Virus record (IMG/VR): IMGVR_UViG_3300021425_003774
Span: 1-54,913 of that record
Strand: one strand, 5' to 3'
Length of the DNA stretch: 54,913 bases
From: a virus
Below are positions 39,263-46,602 of this stretch, piece after piece. How positions within the stretch are numbered: the first letter of the stretch is position 1; each line of letters opens with the position of its first letter. The notes under the pieces are model-generated. The model did not search any database, was not told where the DNA came from, and was given only the letters and a program-made list of their open reading frames with translations. Made by a program: the position numbers and the translations under genes.

Positions 39263-39559
39263 ATGGAAGAAATATTTCAGCTTATATCAGACGTAGGTTT
39301 ACCTATTGCTGGTGCCCTTACGATGGGATTCTTCATATTCATTATTATTAAACAAATCTTTGAAGGAATCATAGACAGCATCGGCACCTTAACAATGTTC
39401 GCAGAAACATTGGAGAATAGAGCAACCACAATGTCAAATGAGATGATCAAGATTGATCTTCTTGTGAGTAGTGCATTAGGATTAAATCCTGACATCGAAA
39501 GAGTAGCCCGAGCAGAAAATTTTATAGAAGATGGCAAAGTAGACGTAAGAAGAGATTAA
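39263..39559 (+). CDS. Small membrane protein (YvrJ/holin-like), first of a pair
   Basis: A 98-residue protein. Residues 11-35 (VGLPIAGALTMGFFIFIIIKQIF) form one membrane helix with the GLPIA/GFPxA start typical of YvrJ-like and some holin-like small proteins. The remainder is an amphipathic helical tail (GTLTMFAETLENRATTMSNEMIKIDLLVSSALG). It is first behind the late promoter. Possible jobs are a holin or an inner-membrane partner for the curli genes; neither is proven. Confidence 0.68.
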   Translation: MEEIFQLISDVGLPIAGALTMGFFIFIIIKQIFEGIIDSIGTLTMFAETLENRATTMSNEMIKIDLLVSSALGLNPDIERVARAENFIEDGKVDVRRD

Positions 39560-39563
39560 TATA

Positions 39564-39833
39564 ATGGATGTAGCGAGTTTAGTCAGTGAGTATGGCTTTC
39601 CTGCCGTTATGGTAGTAGGTCTTGGGTATTTTGTATATTTTGTGTGGAATTTCGTTAACACAAAATTACAGCCTGAGATTGATAAGCAACACATGGCTTT
39701 AATCAAATTGATAGATAGAATGAGAATGTTAGATCAAGACTTAATACGATTACAACAGAAAGTTGATGTTGTACTGAAATATCGAGAAATTGAAGAATTG
39801 AAGAAAAAAGGTGAAAAGACTAATGAAGATTAA
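39564..39833 (+). CDS. Small membrane protein with coiled coil, second of the pair
   Basis: An 89-residue protein. SEYGFPAVMVVGLGYFVYFVWNFV is a membrane helix with the same G-F/L-P-x-x start as the previous gene, so the two are probably distant paralogues. A basic/acidic coiled coil follows (IDKQHMALIKLIDRMRMLDQDLIRLQQKVDVVL), like the hinge region of T4-like or lambda-like accessory proteins. It overlaps csgF. Topology would be N-out/C-in or the reverse; the sequence does not decide. Confidence 0.68.
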   Translation: MDVASLVSEYGFPAVMVVGLGYFVYFVWNFVNTKLQPEIDKQHMALIKLIDRMRMLDQDLIRLQQKVDVVLKYREIEELKKKGEKTNED

Positions 39834-40320
39834 TGGAACACATTTAGGATTGCTTGTAATAAGTTTCTATTTCACTGCGCAAGTCTGTGCAGAACCTATA
39901 GTACACAAATTCAAAAATCCGTCATTTAGCGGAGTAGGTACTGGTGCTCATTATTTAACAATTGAGAATCAGGAACACTCAAGAAAAGAACAAATCAAGG
40001 ATGCTATGGAAGCAGCCGAGAGAGCAGCACAACGAGAATTAGATAACTCGACACTTTCGAAGTTTATAAGAAACCTTGAAAGTAGAATTTATGCTCAGTT
40101 AGCAAAACAGTTAGTGGACAATATGTTCTCTAACGATAATGCAGTAAGGTTTGGATCTTTCGTATTAGAAGGATCTACCGTAACCTATGAAGTAATTACG
40201 AATGCAGATGGTACTGAATTTATTAAGATGACAATTGTTGATGAAAATGGTACTACAACTGTTATTGAGATTCCGATAGGAACAGGAAACTTCGGGGGCG
40301 GTGACCCAGATGGCGGCTAA
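39823..40320 (+). CDS. csgF: CsgF-like curli assembly factor
   Basis: A 165-residue secreted protein. ATG 39823 was chosen over GTG 39811 because AAGGTG stands 8-9 bases upstream and a clean signal peptide results (MKINGTHLGLLVISFYFTAQVCA, cleavage after residue 23). The mature N-terminus FKNPSFSGVG matches the FxNPxFGGN motif with which CsgF plugs and extends the CsgG pore. The C-terminus has TYEVITNADGTEF...TIVDENGTTTVIEIP, like the beta domain of CsgF. It should act at the outer membrane or cell surface with CsgG, encoded next with a short overlap. Confidence 0.88.
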   Translation: MKINGTHLGLLVISFYFTAQVCAEPIVHKFKNPSFSGVGTGAHYLTIENQEHSRKEQIKDAMEAAERAAQRELDNSTLSKFIRNLESRIYAQLAKQLVDNMFSNDNAVRFGSFVLEGSTVTYEVITNADGTEFIKMTIVDENGTTTVIEIPIGTGNFGGGDPDGG

Positions 40321-41257
40321 ATTACTTACAGCAATTATGTCAACTCTTATCTTGGCGAGTTGCGCACAAATGCCGCAATGGTCAGAAGGACCTGCGAATT
40401 GTGAATACGGGCAAGGAAGATACGTTGAAGGATTTAACAAAACTCGAGACGAACATGGAGACGGTTTAGTACTTGACCAAATTAATACAGGCGTTCGTAA
40501 ATATGTTGAGACAAAACAAATTTGTGTTGAACAGCCTCAGGTGGTTAAGTTACCTGCCTATATAGATTTACTTAATCTACCTCCTGCAGAAAATAAGCCT
40601 GTAGTAGCAGTATATGGATTTTTAGATAAGACAGGACAAAGAAAAGATTCTGTCACAGGACAGAGTTTCTCCACTGCGGTAACACAAGGTGGAACAGAAT
40701 TATTAATAGATGCTTTGAAAACAGCAGGTGGTGGAACCTGGTTCAGAGTAGTAGAAAGACAAGGTATTGACGCTCTTGTAAGAGAACGTCAAATCATTCG
40801 TTCAGGTCGTGATGAAGCGGCAAAGAAACTGGGCGAAGAATCTAAGGGTGTTGGCCCACTATTGTTCGCGGGAATGATAATTGAGGGCGGCATCATTGGT
40901 TATGATAGTAATGTAAAAACAGGAGGCCGCGGAGCAAGGACGCTCGGAATTGGCTTTAGTAGACAATATCGTCAGGATGTCGTGACTGTCTCCGTACGTG
41001 CAGTATCCGTTCTTACAGGTGAAATATTATTAAACGTCCAAACGAAGAAATCAATTCTGAGTTACGGCTCAGGAGGAGACGTCTTCCGCTTTATAGAGCA
41101 AGGTACTCAGTTGATTGAATACGAGGACGGAGTTGGTAATAATGAAAGTGTAACATACGCGGTACGAACAGCAATTGAAGCTGCCGTGCTAGAGATGGTG
41201 TATCAGGGTCACGAACGTGGCTTCTGGACAATTAACGATAAAAAAGAGGAAGAATAA
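40310..41257 (+). CDS. csgG: CsgG-like outer-membrane curli secretion pore lipoprotein
   Basis: A 315-residue protein. ATG 40310 follows GGTGA and gives a lipoprotein signal peptide with lipobox LASC (Cys18). Clear CsgG landmarks: VAVYGFLDKTGQRKD, FSTAVTQGGTELLIDALK, WFRVVERQGIDALVRERQIIR, GMIIEGGIIGYDSNVKTGGRGARTLGIG, TGEILLNVQTKKSILSYG, GDVFRFIE and ERGFWTI. In bacteria CsgG forms a ring-shaped beta-barrel that secretes curlin subunits (type VIII secretion). All regions are present, including the two transmembrane hairpin segments. Slightly longer than E. coli CsgG (277), with an extra N-terminal stretch. Overlaps csgF, and its stop overlaps the curlin-like gene (TAATG). Confidence 0.95.
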   Translation: MAAKLLTAIMSTLILASCAQMPQWSEGPANCEYGQGRYVEGFNKTRDEHGDGLVLDQINTGVRKYVETKQICVEQPQVVKLPAYIDLLNLPPAENKPVVAVYGFLDKTGQRKDSVTGQSFSTAVTQGGTELLIDALKTAGGGTWFRVVERQGIDALVRERQIIRSGRDEAAKKLGEESKGVGPLLFAGMIIEGGIIGYDSNVKTGGRGARTLGIGFSRQYRQDVVTVSVRAVSVLTGEILLNVQTKKSILSYGSGGDVFRFIEQGTQLIEYEDGVGNNESVTYAVRTAIEAAVLEMVYQGHERGFWTINDKKEEE

Positions 41258-41988
41258 TGATACGTAAAATATTAGGCCTATCTTTATTATGTGCGTTTTC
41301 TTTCAATGCGCATGCGCAAGCGACTGACGACAATGAAATCAATATCGACCAAACTGGTGATACTTTAACATTGTATGTAGATCAGTATGGATATGGTAAC
41401 AAGATCGGATTGGATAACTTTTCAACCGGATCAAGTGCTATGCCGATAACAGGTTCTTCATTAACATTTAATATTGACCAAATAGGAAATGAAAACTTGT
41501 TCTTTGGTACTTATATCGGTGACAGTACAACTGTTAACGCTTTATTTACTGGAGATTCTAACTCTTGGGATTGGAACGTAGGTTATATTGGTTCATCCGA
41601 TACTTCAACAATTGATGTTGATATTACTGGTGATTCAAATACTATGGACTTTGACCAAGGTTATAACGCAAGTGCAGAAAGATTAGACCTTGACTTAACG
41701 GTTATTGGAGACAGCAATATTTTTGATGTTGACATTGACGTTGACGACGCTGTGTGGAATATGGATATCACAGGCGGAAGCAATAACATCAACACAATGC
41801 AGAAAGACGGAGCAGAGCATGAAATTAACTTGACTCACGTTGGGTCTTCTGCTGATATTGATATTAACCAATTATCTGGAACATGCCCTACAGGCGTAAG
41901 TACTTGTAATGGTATTATCACACTAGATATTGATAGTGAAAATGCTACAATCCAAATTAATCAGAAAGACAGTTCAACAGATTCGTAA
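41257..41988 (+). CDS. Curlin-repeat secreted protein 1 (CsgA/CsgB-like)
   Basis: A 243-residue protein with signal peptide MIRKILGLSLLCAFSFNAHA (cleavage after 20). The mature part has about eight repeats of roughly 22-25 residues centred on G-D/N-x-N (ITGDSNTMDFDQ, VIGDSNIFDVDI, ITGGSNNINTMQ, and IDQTGD / VDQYGYGN / IDQIGNEN with curlin-type Q-x-G). This is the beta-strand/turn/beta-strand pattern of amyloid curlins, but more Asp-rich. Two cysteines occur near the C-terminus. Placed directly after csgG, it is the natural substrate of the phage pore. Which of CsgA or CsgB it corresponds to cannot be told. Confidence 0.8.
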   Translation: MIRKILGLSLLCAFSFNAHAQATDDNEINIDQTGDTLTLYVDQYGYGNKIGLDNFSTGSSAMPITGSSLTFNIDQIGNENLFFGTYIGDSTTVNALFTGDSNSWDWNVGYIGSSDTSTIDVDITGDSNTMDFDQGYNASAERLDLDLTVIGDSNIFDVDIDVDDAVWNMDITGGSNNINTMQKDGAEHEINLTHVGSSADIDINQLSGTCPTGVSTCNGIITLDIDSENATIQINQKDSSTDS

Positions 41989-43120
41989 TTCCAGATTCTT
42001 TGTCCTGTCTTTGTGCATGCTTCTGTCACTAGCGGCAAGTGCAAGTACAGGTGCGGCAGAGAATATTGGTGGAATTGTTGAACAGACTGGTAACGGTAAG
42101 ATTGTCCGGGAAGAAGGCGCTGTACTTGATGCGGCCCTTATCCCGGACATTCAACTTAACGATACCGCAGAAACCTCTCAAGGAAGAATGCTTATTCGAT
42201 TCTTGGATGAAGCAGAGCTTTCTTTAACAGAACACACAAAGGTATACATAGATAAAGTATACTACGACCCAGACCCAAGTAAATCAAAAATGGCAATGCG
42301 TATGGCATTAGGCACAGCTCGGTTTGCGTCTGGTCGTTTAGGAATGGTCAATAAGAATAATATTGATATTCAAACACCCACGGCAACGGTATCAGTTCGT
42401 GGAACAGATTTTACAACAACCATTGACGAGTTAGGTAGATCACTTGTAATACTTCTACCTGACCAATATGGTAATCCTTCAGGCGTTATTGATGTAACAA
42501 ATAACGGTGGTACAATTACTTTAGATGAAGCCTACGCTGCTACAATGGTAAGCAGTTTAGATACGGCGCCAACAAGATCAATCACAATGCAAAACATTAC
42601 TCCAACAATGATTGATAATATGTTTATTGTAAGTCCACCACCTGAAGTAAAGGAAGCATTAGAAGAACAATATGAAGACGAATCAAACCAAGATCAAGGA
42701 TTACTTGATTTTGACTTTTTAGAATTCAATGAATTAGAATATGATGCGTTGGAAGAAGATGCTTTAGAATTTACGGAGCTTGACATTGATTATCTTGATG
42801 TTGATTTTTTAACGGACTTATTGGATGTAGTTGAAGAACTTGTAAAAACAACTGCATCTCTTGATGATAGAGCAATATCAGGAAGTTCATTAGGAGCAGA
42901 ATTAAAGGGAGCAACATTCGGTATGAATACTGACTCTCAATATAACATTTATGAATCAGCAGGAAAAATATTCTTTTATAGAAATGTCAATGGAGTAATA
43001 AATATTGCGTTCGCAGTAGATTCTTCGGTTAGGATTGAAACGAATGTAGATGGTTACGAAGGAATCATAGATCTTAACGGAGGAAATGATTCCATAATCG
43101 TAATTAGACAAGGAGGATAA
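41942..43120 (+). CDS. FecR-domain periplasmic protein with acidic repeat segment
   Basis: About 392 residues from ATG 41942, which overlaps the curlin-like gene by 47 bases (TTG 41930 and GTG 41936 are alternatives). The signal peptide is NSRFFVLSLCMLLSLAASAS-type, with cleavage near residue 39. A FecR domain follows: GGIVEQTGNGKIVREEG, LNDTAETSQGRMLIRFLDEAELSLTEHTKVYID, then ALGTARFASGRLG, IQTPTATVSVRGTDF. Residues about 240-300 form an acidic, hydrophobic-alternating repeat (LEFNELEYDALEEDALEF). In bacteria such FecR-domain proteins often lie next to CHASE2-cyclases, and a CHASE2-cyclase is encoded in this operon. The likely role is an envelope ligand-binding or signalling partner. Confidence 0.82.
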   Translation: MLQSKLIRKTVQQIRNSRFFVLSLCMLLSLAASASTGAAENIGGIVEQTGNGKIVREEGAVLDAALIPDIQLNDTAETSQGRMLIRFLDEAELSLTEHTKVYIDKVYYDPDPSKSKMAMRMALGTARFASGRLGMVNKNNIDIQTPTATVSVRGTDFTTTIDELGRSLVILLPDQYGNPSGVIDVTNNGGTITLDEAYAATMVSSLDTAPTRSITMQNITPTMIDNMFIVSPPPEVKEALEEQYEDESNQDQGLLDFDFLEFNELEYDALEEDALEFTELDIDYLDVDFLTDLLDVVEELVKTTASLDDRAISGSSLGAELKGATFGMNTDSQYNIYESAGKIFFYRNVNGVINIAFAVDSSVRIETNVDGYEGIIDLNGGNDSIIVIRQGG

Positions 43121-43123
43121 ATA
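43116..43123 (+). promoter_or_regulatory. Late-like promoter GATAAATA
   Basis: One mismatch from TATAAATA, spanning the stop codon of the FecR gene and 6 bases before the next ATG. A near-leaderless position makes its use uncertain; AGGAGG of the FecR 3' end may simply be the ribosome site. Confidence 0.3.
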
Positions 43124-43128
43124 ATATT

Positions 43129-43914
43129 ATGAAAACTCGTAGTGAACATGAAGAAAGAGCCTGGGCAAGATTTAGAAAACAAACTCCTTATATATGGACA
43201 ACAAAAGACTTAGCACATGTCTTTGCGTTAGGTCTATTATTTGGTATGTTAATGTTAACCCCTTCCGTACTCGCAGACAATTTAATCACAATTGAACAGA
43301 CAGGTGATAATCTAAATTTAGAGATTCAGCAATACGGTGCTGATAACGAAGTTAAAATGTTAGACCAATATTCGTTCATTAATTCATCGTCATTAGATTT
43401 ATTAATTGTTCAATATAATACTACAGGTAATGATAACACAATAGTATTTGATGAAATCAATGGCACAGGTAATGAATTTAAATTAGGACAAGGTGTTGCT
43501 TTTGATAATACCACACAAGGTTGGAATTATGATGGTTACGAAGGTGGTGGTCATTATATGGAAATAGATTTATACGGTAATGATAACTTTGTTGAATGGC
43601 ATCAAACAAATCAAAGTGGTGCAACTGACGGACATGATTTTAACTTACATGTTGCTGGGTCTGATAATTGGATAGATGGAAGACAACAATCTTCAGGCGC
43701 AAAAGAAGCAAACGTTACAATTTACAATTCAGACAATACTTTAACATTCAGACAAAAAGGCGCCAACGCAAACCATACAGCAAATATTACTTTAGATGGT
43801 ATTTACGGAACGGATGCGCTTATCAGACAAAATAGCACAACCAATCAAACATATAACTTATCAGTAGATTGTTATACAGTTGGTGGTTGTTCAGTAAACG
43901 TGATACAAGAATAA
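43129..43914 (+). CDS. Curlin-repeat secreted protein 2
   Basis: A 261-residue protein with an unusually long N-terminal region (about 28 charged residues) before a hydrophobic segment and signal cleavage site LTPSVLA (about residue 49). The mature part has seven or eight curlin-like repeats: IEQTGDNLNLEIQQYGADN, YNTTGNDNTIVFDE, LYGNDNFVEWHQ, VAGSDNWIDGRQQ, IYNSDNTLTFRQKGAN. A C-terminal pair of cysteines (DCYTVGGC) mirrors that of curlin-like protein 1 (TCPTGVSTC). The two may be a nucleator/major-subunit pair. AGGAGG stands upstream. Confidence 0.8.
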   Translation: MKTRSEHEERAWARFRKQTPYIWTTKDLAHVFALGLLFGMLMLTPSVLADNLITIEQTGDNLNLEIQQYGADNEVKMLDQYSFINSSSLDLLIVQYNTTGNDNTIVFDEINGTGNEFKLGQGVAFDNTTQGWNYDGYEGGGHYMEIDLYGNDNFVEWHQTNQSGATDGHDFNLHVAGSDNWIDGRQQSSGAKEANVTIYNSDNTLTFRQKGANANHTANITLDGIYGTDALIRQNSTTNQTYNLSVDCYTVGGCSVNVIQE

Positions 43915-44225
43915 TGGAATTAGATATTTACGGAAATCCAGTAGGAACATTATATCCGGGTGATGAAGGTTGCCCTCAAGATATGATTTGTTTAACCGAA
44001 GAAGGATTTAACCAAATGCTTGCTGAAGCTGATATGCATTACAATGCGGAAACGTTTCAAGTTGAGCCGATGGGCGACGCAGAAGCTATTATAGATTTTA
44101 CAACAGATTTGCTATTTTTAGATATATGGACAATTTTAAATATGGCAGTTCCTTTAACAATATTCGCAGTGTATGGATTGACTCTATATGCTGGATTCAA
44201 ATGGGTACAAAAACAATTTAATTAA
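43914..44225 (+). CDS. C-terminally anchored small membrane protein, unknown
   Basis: The start is ATG 43914 (TAATG overlap with curlin-like 2); a longer frame from 43869 is inside that gene. The product is 103 residues: MELDIYGNPVGTLYPGDEGCPQDMICLTEEGFNQMLAEADMHYN and so on, then a C-terminal helix ILNMAVPLTIFAVYGLTLYAGFKWV. Two cysteines near residues 19 and 25 could form a disulfide. It probably sits in the inner membrane as a module partner. No family recognised. Confidence 0.7.
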   Translation: MELDIYGNPVGTLYPGDEGCPQDMICLTEEGFNQMLAEADMHYNAETFQVEPMGDAEAIIDFTTDLLFLDIWTILNMAVPLTIFAVYGLTLYAGFKWVQKQFN

Positions 44226-44227
44226 TT

Positions 44228-45175
44228 ATGAAAACATTATTACAAAGAACTATTCAGGATAAAGAAGTCAATTTATATCCTGTTTGGTTAATGAGACAAG
44301 CCGGAAGATATATGCCAGAATATATGGCAATGAAAGAAAAATCAAATGGCTTTTTAGATATGGCTCTTACTCCTTGGAAGGCTGCTGAAATTACAATGCA
44401 ACCTATTAAAGAGTTTGATATGGATTGTGCAATTATATTCTCAGACATACTTATTGTGAATTATGCACTTGGTCAAGAATTAGATTATACGCCTGGTCCT
44501 GTTCTTGGACCATATTCAGAAAATTTTTGGAACACAACTTCAGACGAGTTTTACGAAAAGTGTAAATATGTATATGAAGCAATAAAAATAGTTAGAGAAG
44601 AACTTGACGATAGTAAATCTCTAATTGGTTTTGCTGCAGCACCATATACAATATGCAAGTATATGTGTGATGAAAAAAGATTAGATGTGGTACAAAAATT
44701 AGTACCTTATATTATTGAACATCTTTGCATGCAAATTGAAGCAGGATGTGATACAGTACAAATTTTTGATAGTCATGCTTGTGATATATCAGAAGATGAT
44801 TTTTATGAATATGTCATTGAACCAACAAAGCAAATTGTTGATGTAATAAGAGCACATTATCCTGATGTATGTATCATTGCTTTTCCAAGACTTGTTGGTA
44901 CAAAAATAAACGATTACATAGAACAAGTAAATCCTGATGCAATTAATATCAGTGATGATTTGCCTGTGGACGAAATAAATGCAGAAGTCATTCAAGGTGG
45001 CATTTCAGTTAAAAGATTAATAAAAGGAGAAGACATAACGCCAGTTTTAAATAAGATGAAAGACAGGCCGTATATTGTAAACCTTGCTCATGGAATTCAT
45101 AAGACAACTCCAGTTGAACATGTAAGGCAACTTATAAATACGACAAAGATGTACCGTAAACATTTCGGAGCTTAA
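44228..45175 (+). CDS. hemE: Uroporphyrinogen III decarboxylase
   Basis: A 315-residue enzyme converting uroporphyrinogen III to coproporphyrinogen III in heme synthesis. Motifs: PVWLMRQAGRYMPEY (residues 18-32, with the substrate-binding arginines), FSDILIV with Asp73 (catalytic-type), APYTICKYM, QIFDSHACDIS in place of the usual QxFDSWAG, and NLAHGI-TTP-EHV with the conserved His near the C-terminus. Shorter than the usual 340-360 but all key motifs are present. It starts 3 bases after the small membrane protein and so belongs to the late curli transcript, unlike hemC on the early strand. The heme pathway gene hemD is not in the window. Confidence 0.95.
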   Translation: MKTLLQRTIQDKEVNLYPVWLMRQAGRYMPEYMAMKEKSNGFLDMALTPWKAAEITMQPIKEFDMDCAIIFSDILIVNYALGQELDYTPGPVLGPYSENFWNTTSDEFYEKCKYVYEAIKIVREELDDSKSLIGFAAAPYTICKYMCDEKRLDVVQKLVPYIIEHLCMQIEAGCDTVQIFDSHACDISEDDFYEYVIEPTKQIVDVIRAHYPDVCIIAFPRLVGTKINDYIEQVNPDAINISDDLPVDEINAEVIQGGISVKRLIKGEDITPVLNKMKDRPYIVNLAHGIHKTTPVEHVRQLINTTKMYRKHFGA

Positions 45176-45176
45176 T

Positions 45177-45887
45177 ATGAAAGACGAAGTTACGATAGTT
45201 GTCCCGTGTAAAAACGAACAATTTTATATTCATCATTTGCTTGATGGATTAAAGAAACAAAAAGGTATAGAAGGTATAAGAATTTATATCGCAGATTGTT
45301 CAACCGATGACACAAGAAAGGTCATTGAAGATAATAAAGAAAATTTAGATGTTGTTATTATTGAAGGAGGACCTGTTTCAGTTGCTAAAAATAACGGAGC
45401 AGCTTTAGTAACCACACCGTATATTCTTTTCATAGATTCTGATGTTAGATTTTTTTCAAATACAGTAATCTATGATACTCTAAAACAAATGAAAGAAGAA
45501 GATTTACATTTAATAGGATTAAGTATTAAATGTTATGACAATGATTGGAGAGCAAAGATTGGCTTTTCAATGTTTAATGTAGTAAATAAGATATTGTCAA
45601 GATGGATTCCCTTTGCTGTAGGAGCGTATTGTTTAACTCGTAGAGATAAGTTTTATGAGCACGGTGCGTTTCCTTGTAAGTATCCAACATCAGAAGATTT
45701 TCACTTGTCGAGAAAATATGATCCAAAGAAATTTAAACTTGCCAAACATTACTTTGGACAAGACAGTAGAAGATTCAAGCAGATGGGATATTTTGGTATG
45801 TCCTGGTATTTAATTAAAAATTTCTTATATAGAAATAACCAAAAGCATTGGGATAATATAGATGAAAAAAGATATTGGTCATCGTAG
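45177..45887 (+). CDS. Family 2 glycosyltransferase
   Basis: A 236-residue GT-A fold enzyme: VTIVVPCKNEQFYIHHLLDGL, IYIADCSTDDTRKVI (nucleotide-binding Asp), VAKNNGAALVTTPYILFIDSDVRFF with the DSD (DxD) metal motif, and SEDFHLSR as the acceptor-side ED motif. It transfers a sugar from a nucleotide sugar to a lipid or glycan acceptor; the target is unknown. It has no large membrane domain, but its C-terminal region is basic and aromatic and may touch the membrane. Overlaps the LpxH-like gene by 26 bases, so they are coupled and may act on the same lipid or glycan. Confidence 0.88.
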   Translation: MKDEVTIVVPCKNEQFYIHHLLDGLKKQKGIEGIRIYIADCSTDDTRKVIEDNKENLDVVIIEGGPVSVAKNNGAALVTTPYILFIDSDVRFFSNTVIYDTLKQMKEEDLHLIGLSIKCYDNDWRAKIGFSMFNVVNKILSRWIPFAVGAYCLTRRDKFYEHGAFPCKYPTSEDFHLSRKYDPKKFKLAKHYFGQDSRRFKQMGYFGMSWYLIKNFLYRNNQKHWDNIDEKRYWSS

Positions 45888-46602
45888 TGTATTCATTTCA
45901 GATTTACATTTAGGTAGCAAGCACTGCAGAGACGAAGACTTATTAAAATTTCTCAAAGAAGTTAGAACAGAAAAGCTTTATTTGGTCGGTGATATTATTG
46001 ATGGTTGGAGACTTCAGAAAAAATGGTATTGGCCAAACAATCATAATAGAGTAGTTAAAGAACTTATTCGTATTTCAAAATATACAGATGTTTATTGGAT
46101 AAGCGGTAATCACGATGAGTTCTTAAGAACAATTCCAAATATTAATGTAGGTAATATTGAAACACATAATAGATTAACTCATATTGGAGCTGATGGAAAA
46201 AAATATCTTGTAGTACATGGAGATATGTTTGACTATCTAATGAGAACAAAATTTGGTAAAACAGTAATGCATCTTGGTGACTGGGGTTATGATAGATTAA
46301 TCAACATTAATTATATAGTAAATAAAATAAGAAACTTCTTTGGATATAAACCTTGGTCATTAGCAAAATACCTTAAAAGAAAAGCTAAGTTAGCCTCAAA
46401 CTTTATTGGCGAGTTTGAAACAGAAATGGTTAAGTACGCAAGAAAGAAAAATTATGATGGAATTATATGTGGTCATATTCATCATGCAGAAATAAAACAA
46501 CACGACGAAATCACATATATGAATGATGGTGATTGGTGTGAAAGCTGTTCAGCATTAATTGAAGATCACGAAGGTAATTGGAAAATAAATTATTATGCTT
46601 AA
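45862..46602 (+). CDS. Metallophosphoesterase, LpxH/UDP-diacylglucosamine-hydrolase-like
   Basis: A 246-residue calcineurin-type phosphoesterase with all metal motifs: ISDLHLGS (residues 12-19), VGDIIDGW (42-49), SGNHDEF (78-84), VHGDMFD and GHIHHAE near the C-terminus. The DGWRLQKKWYWP segment and overall size are those of the LpxH-related family that removes UMP from UDP-2,3-diacylglucosamine in lipid A synthesis, or related membrane phosphatases. Coupled to the glycosyltransferase upstream and overlapping the cyclase gene downstream. A role in lipid or LPS remodelling is likely but the substrate is inference. Confidence 0.85.
   Translation: MKKDIGHRSVFISDLHLGSKHCRDEDLLKFLKEVRTEKLYLVGDIIDGWRLQKKWYWPNNHNRVVKELIRISKYTDVYWISGNHDEFLRTIPNINVGNIETHNRLTHIGADGKKYLVVHGDMFDYLMRTKFGKTVMHLGDWGYDRLININYIVNKIRNFFGYKPWSLAKYLKRKAKLASNFIGEFETEMVKYARKKNYDGIICGHIHHAEIKQHDEITYMNDGDWCESCSALIEDHEGNWKINYYA

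Noticed and set aside
43869-43913. N-terminal extension of the small membrane protein gene
   Set aside because: It would overlap the curlin-like gene by 46 bases without a ribosome site; ATG 43914 in a TAATG junction is simpler.
44789-44995. Minus-strand ORF in hemE
   Set aside because: Shadow of hemE with a Cys/Tyr-rich product and no start signal.
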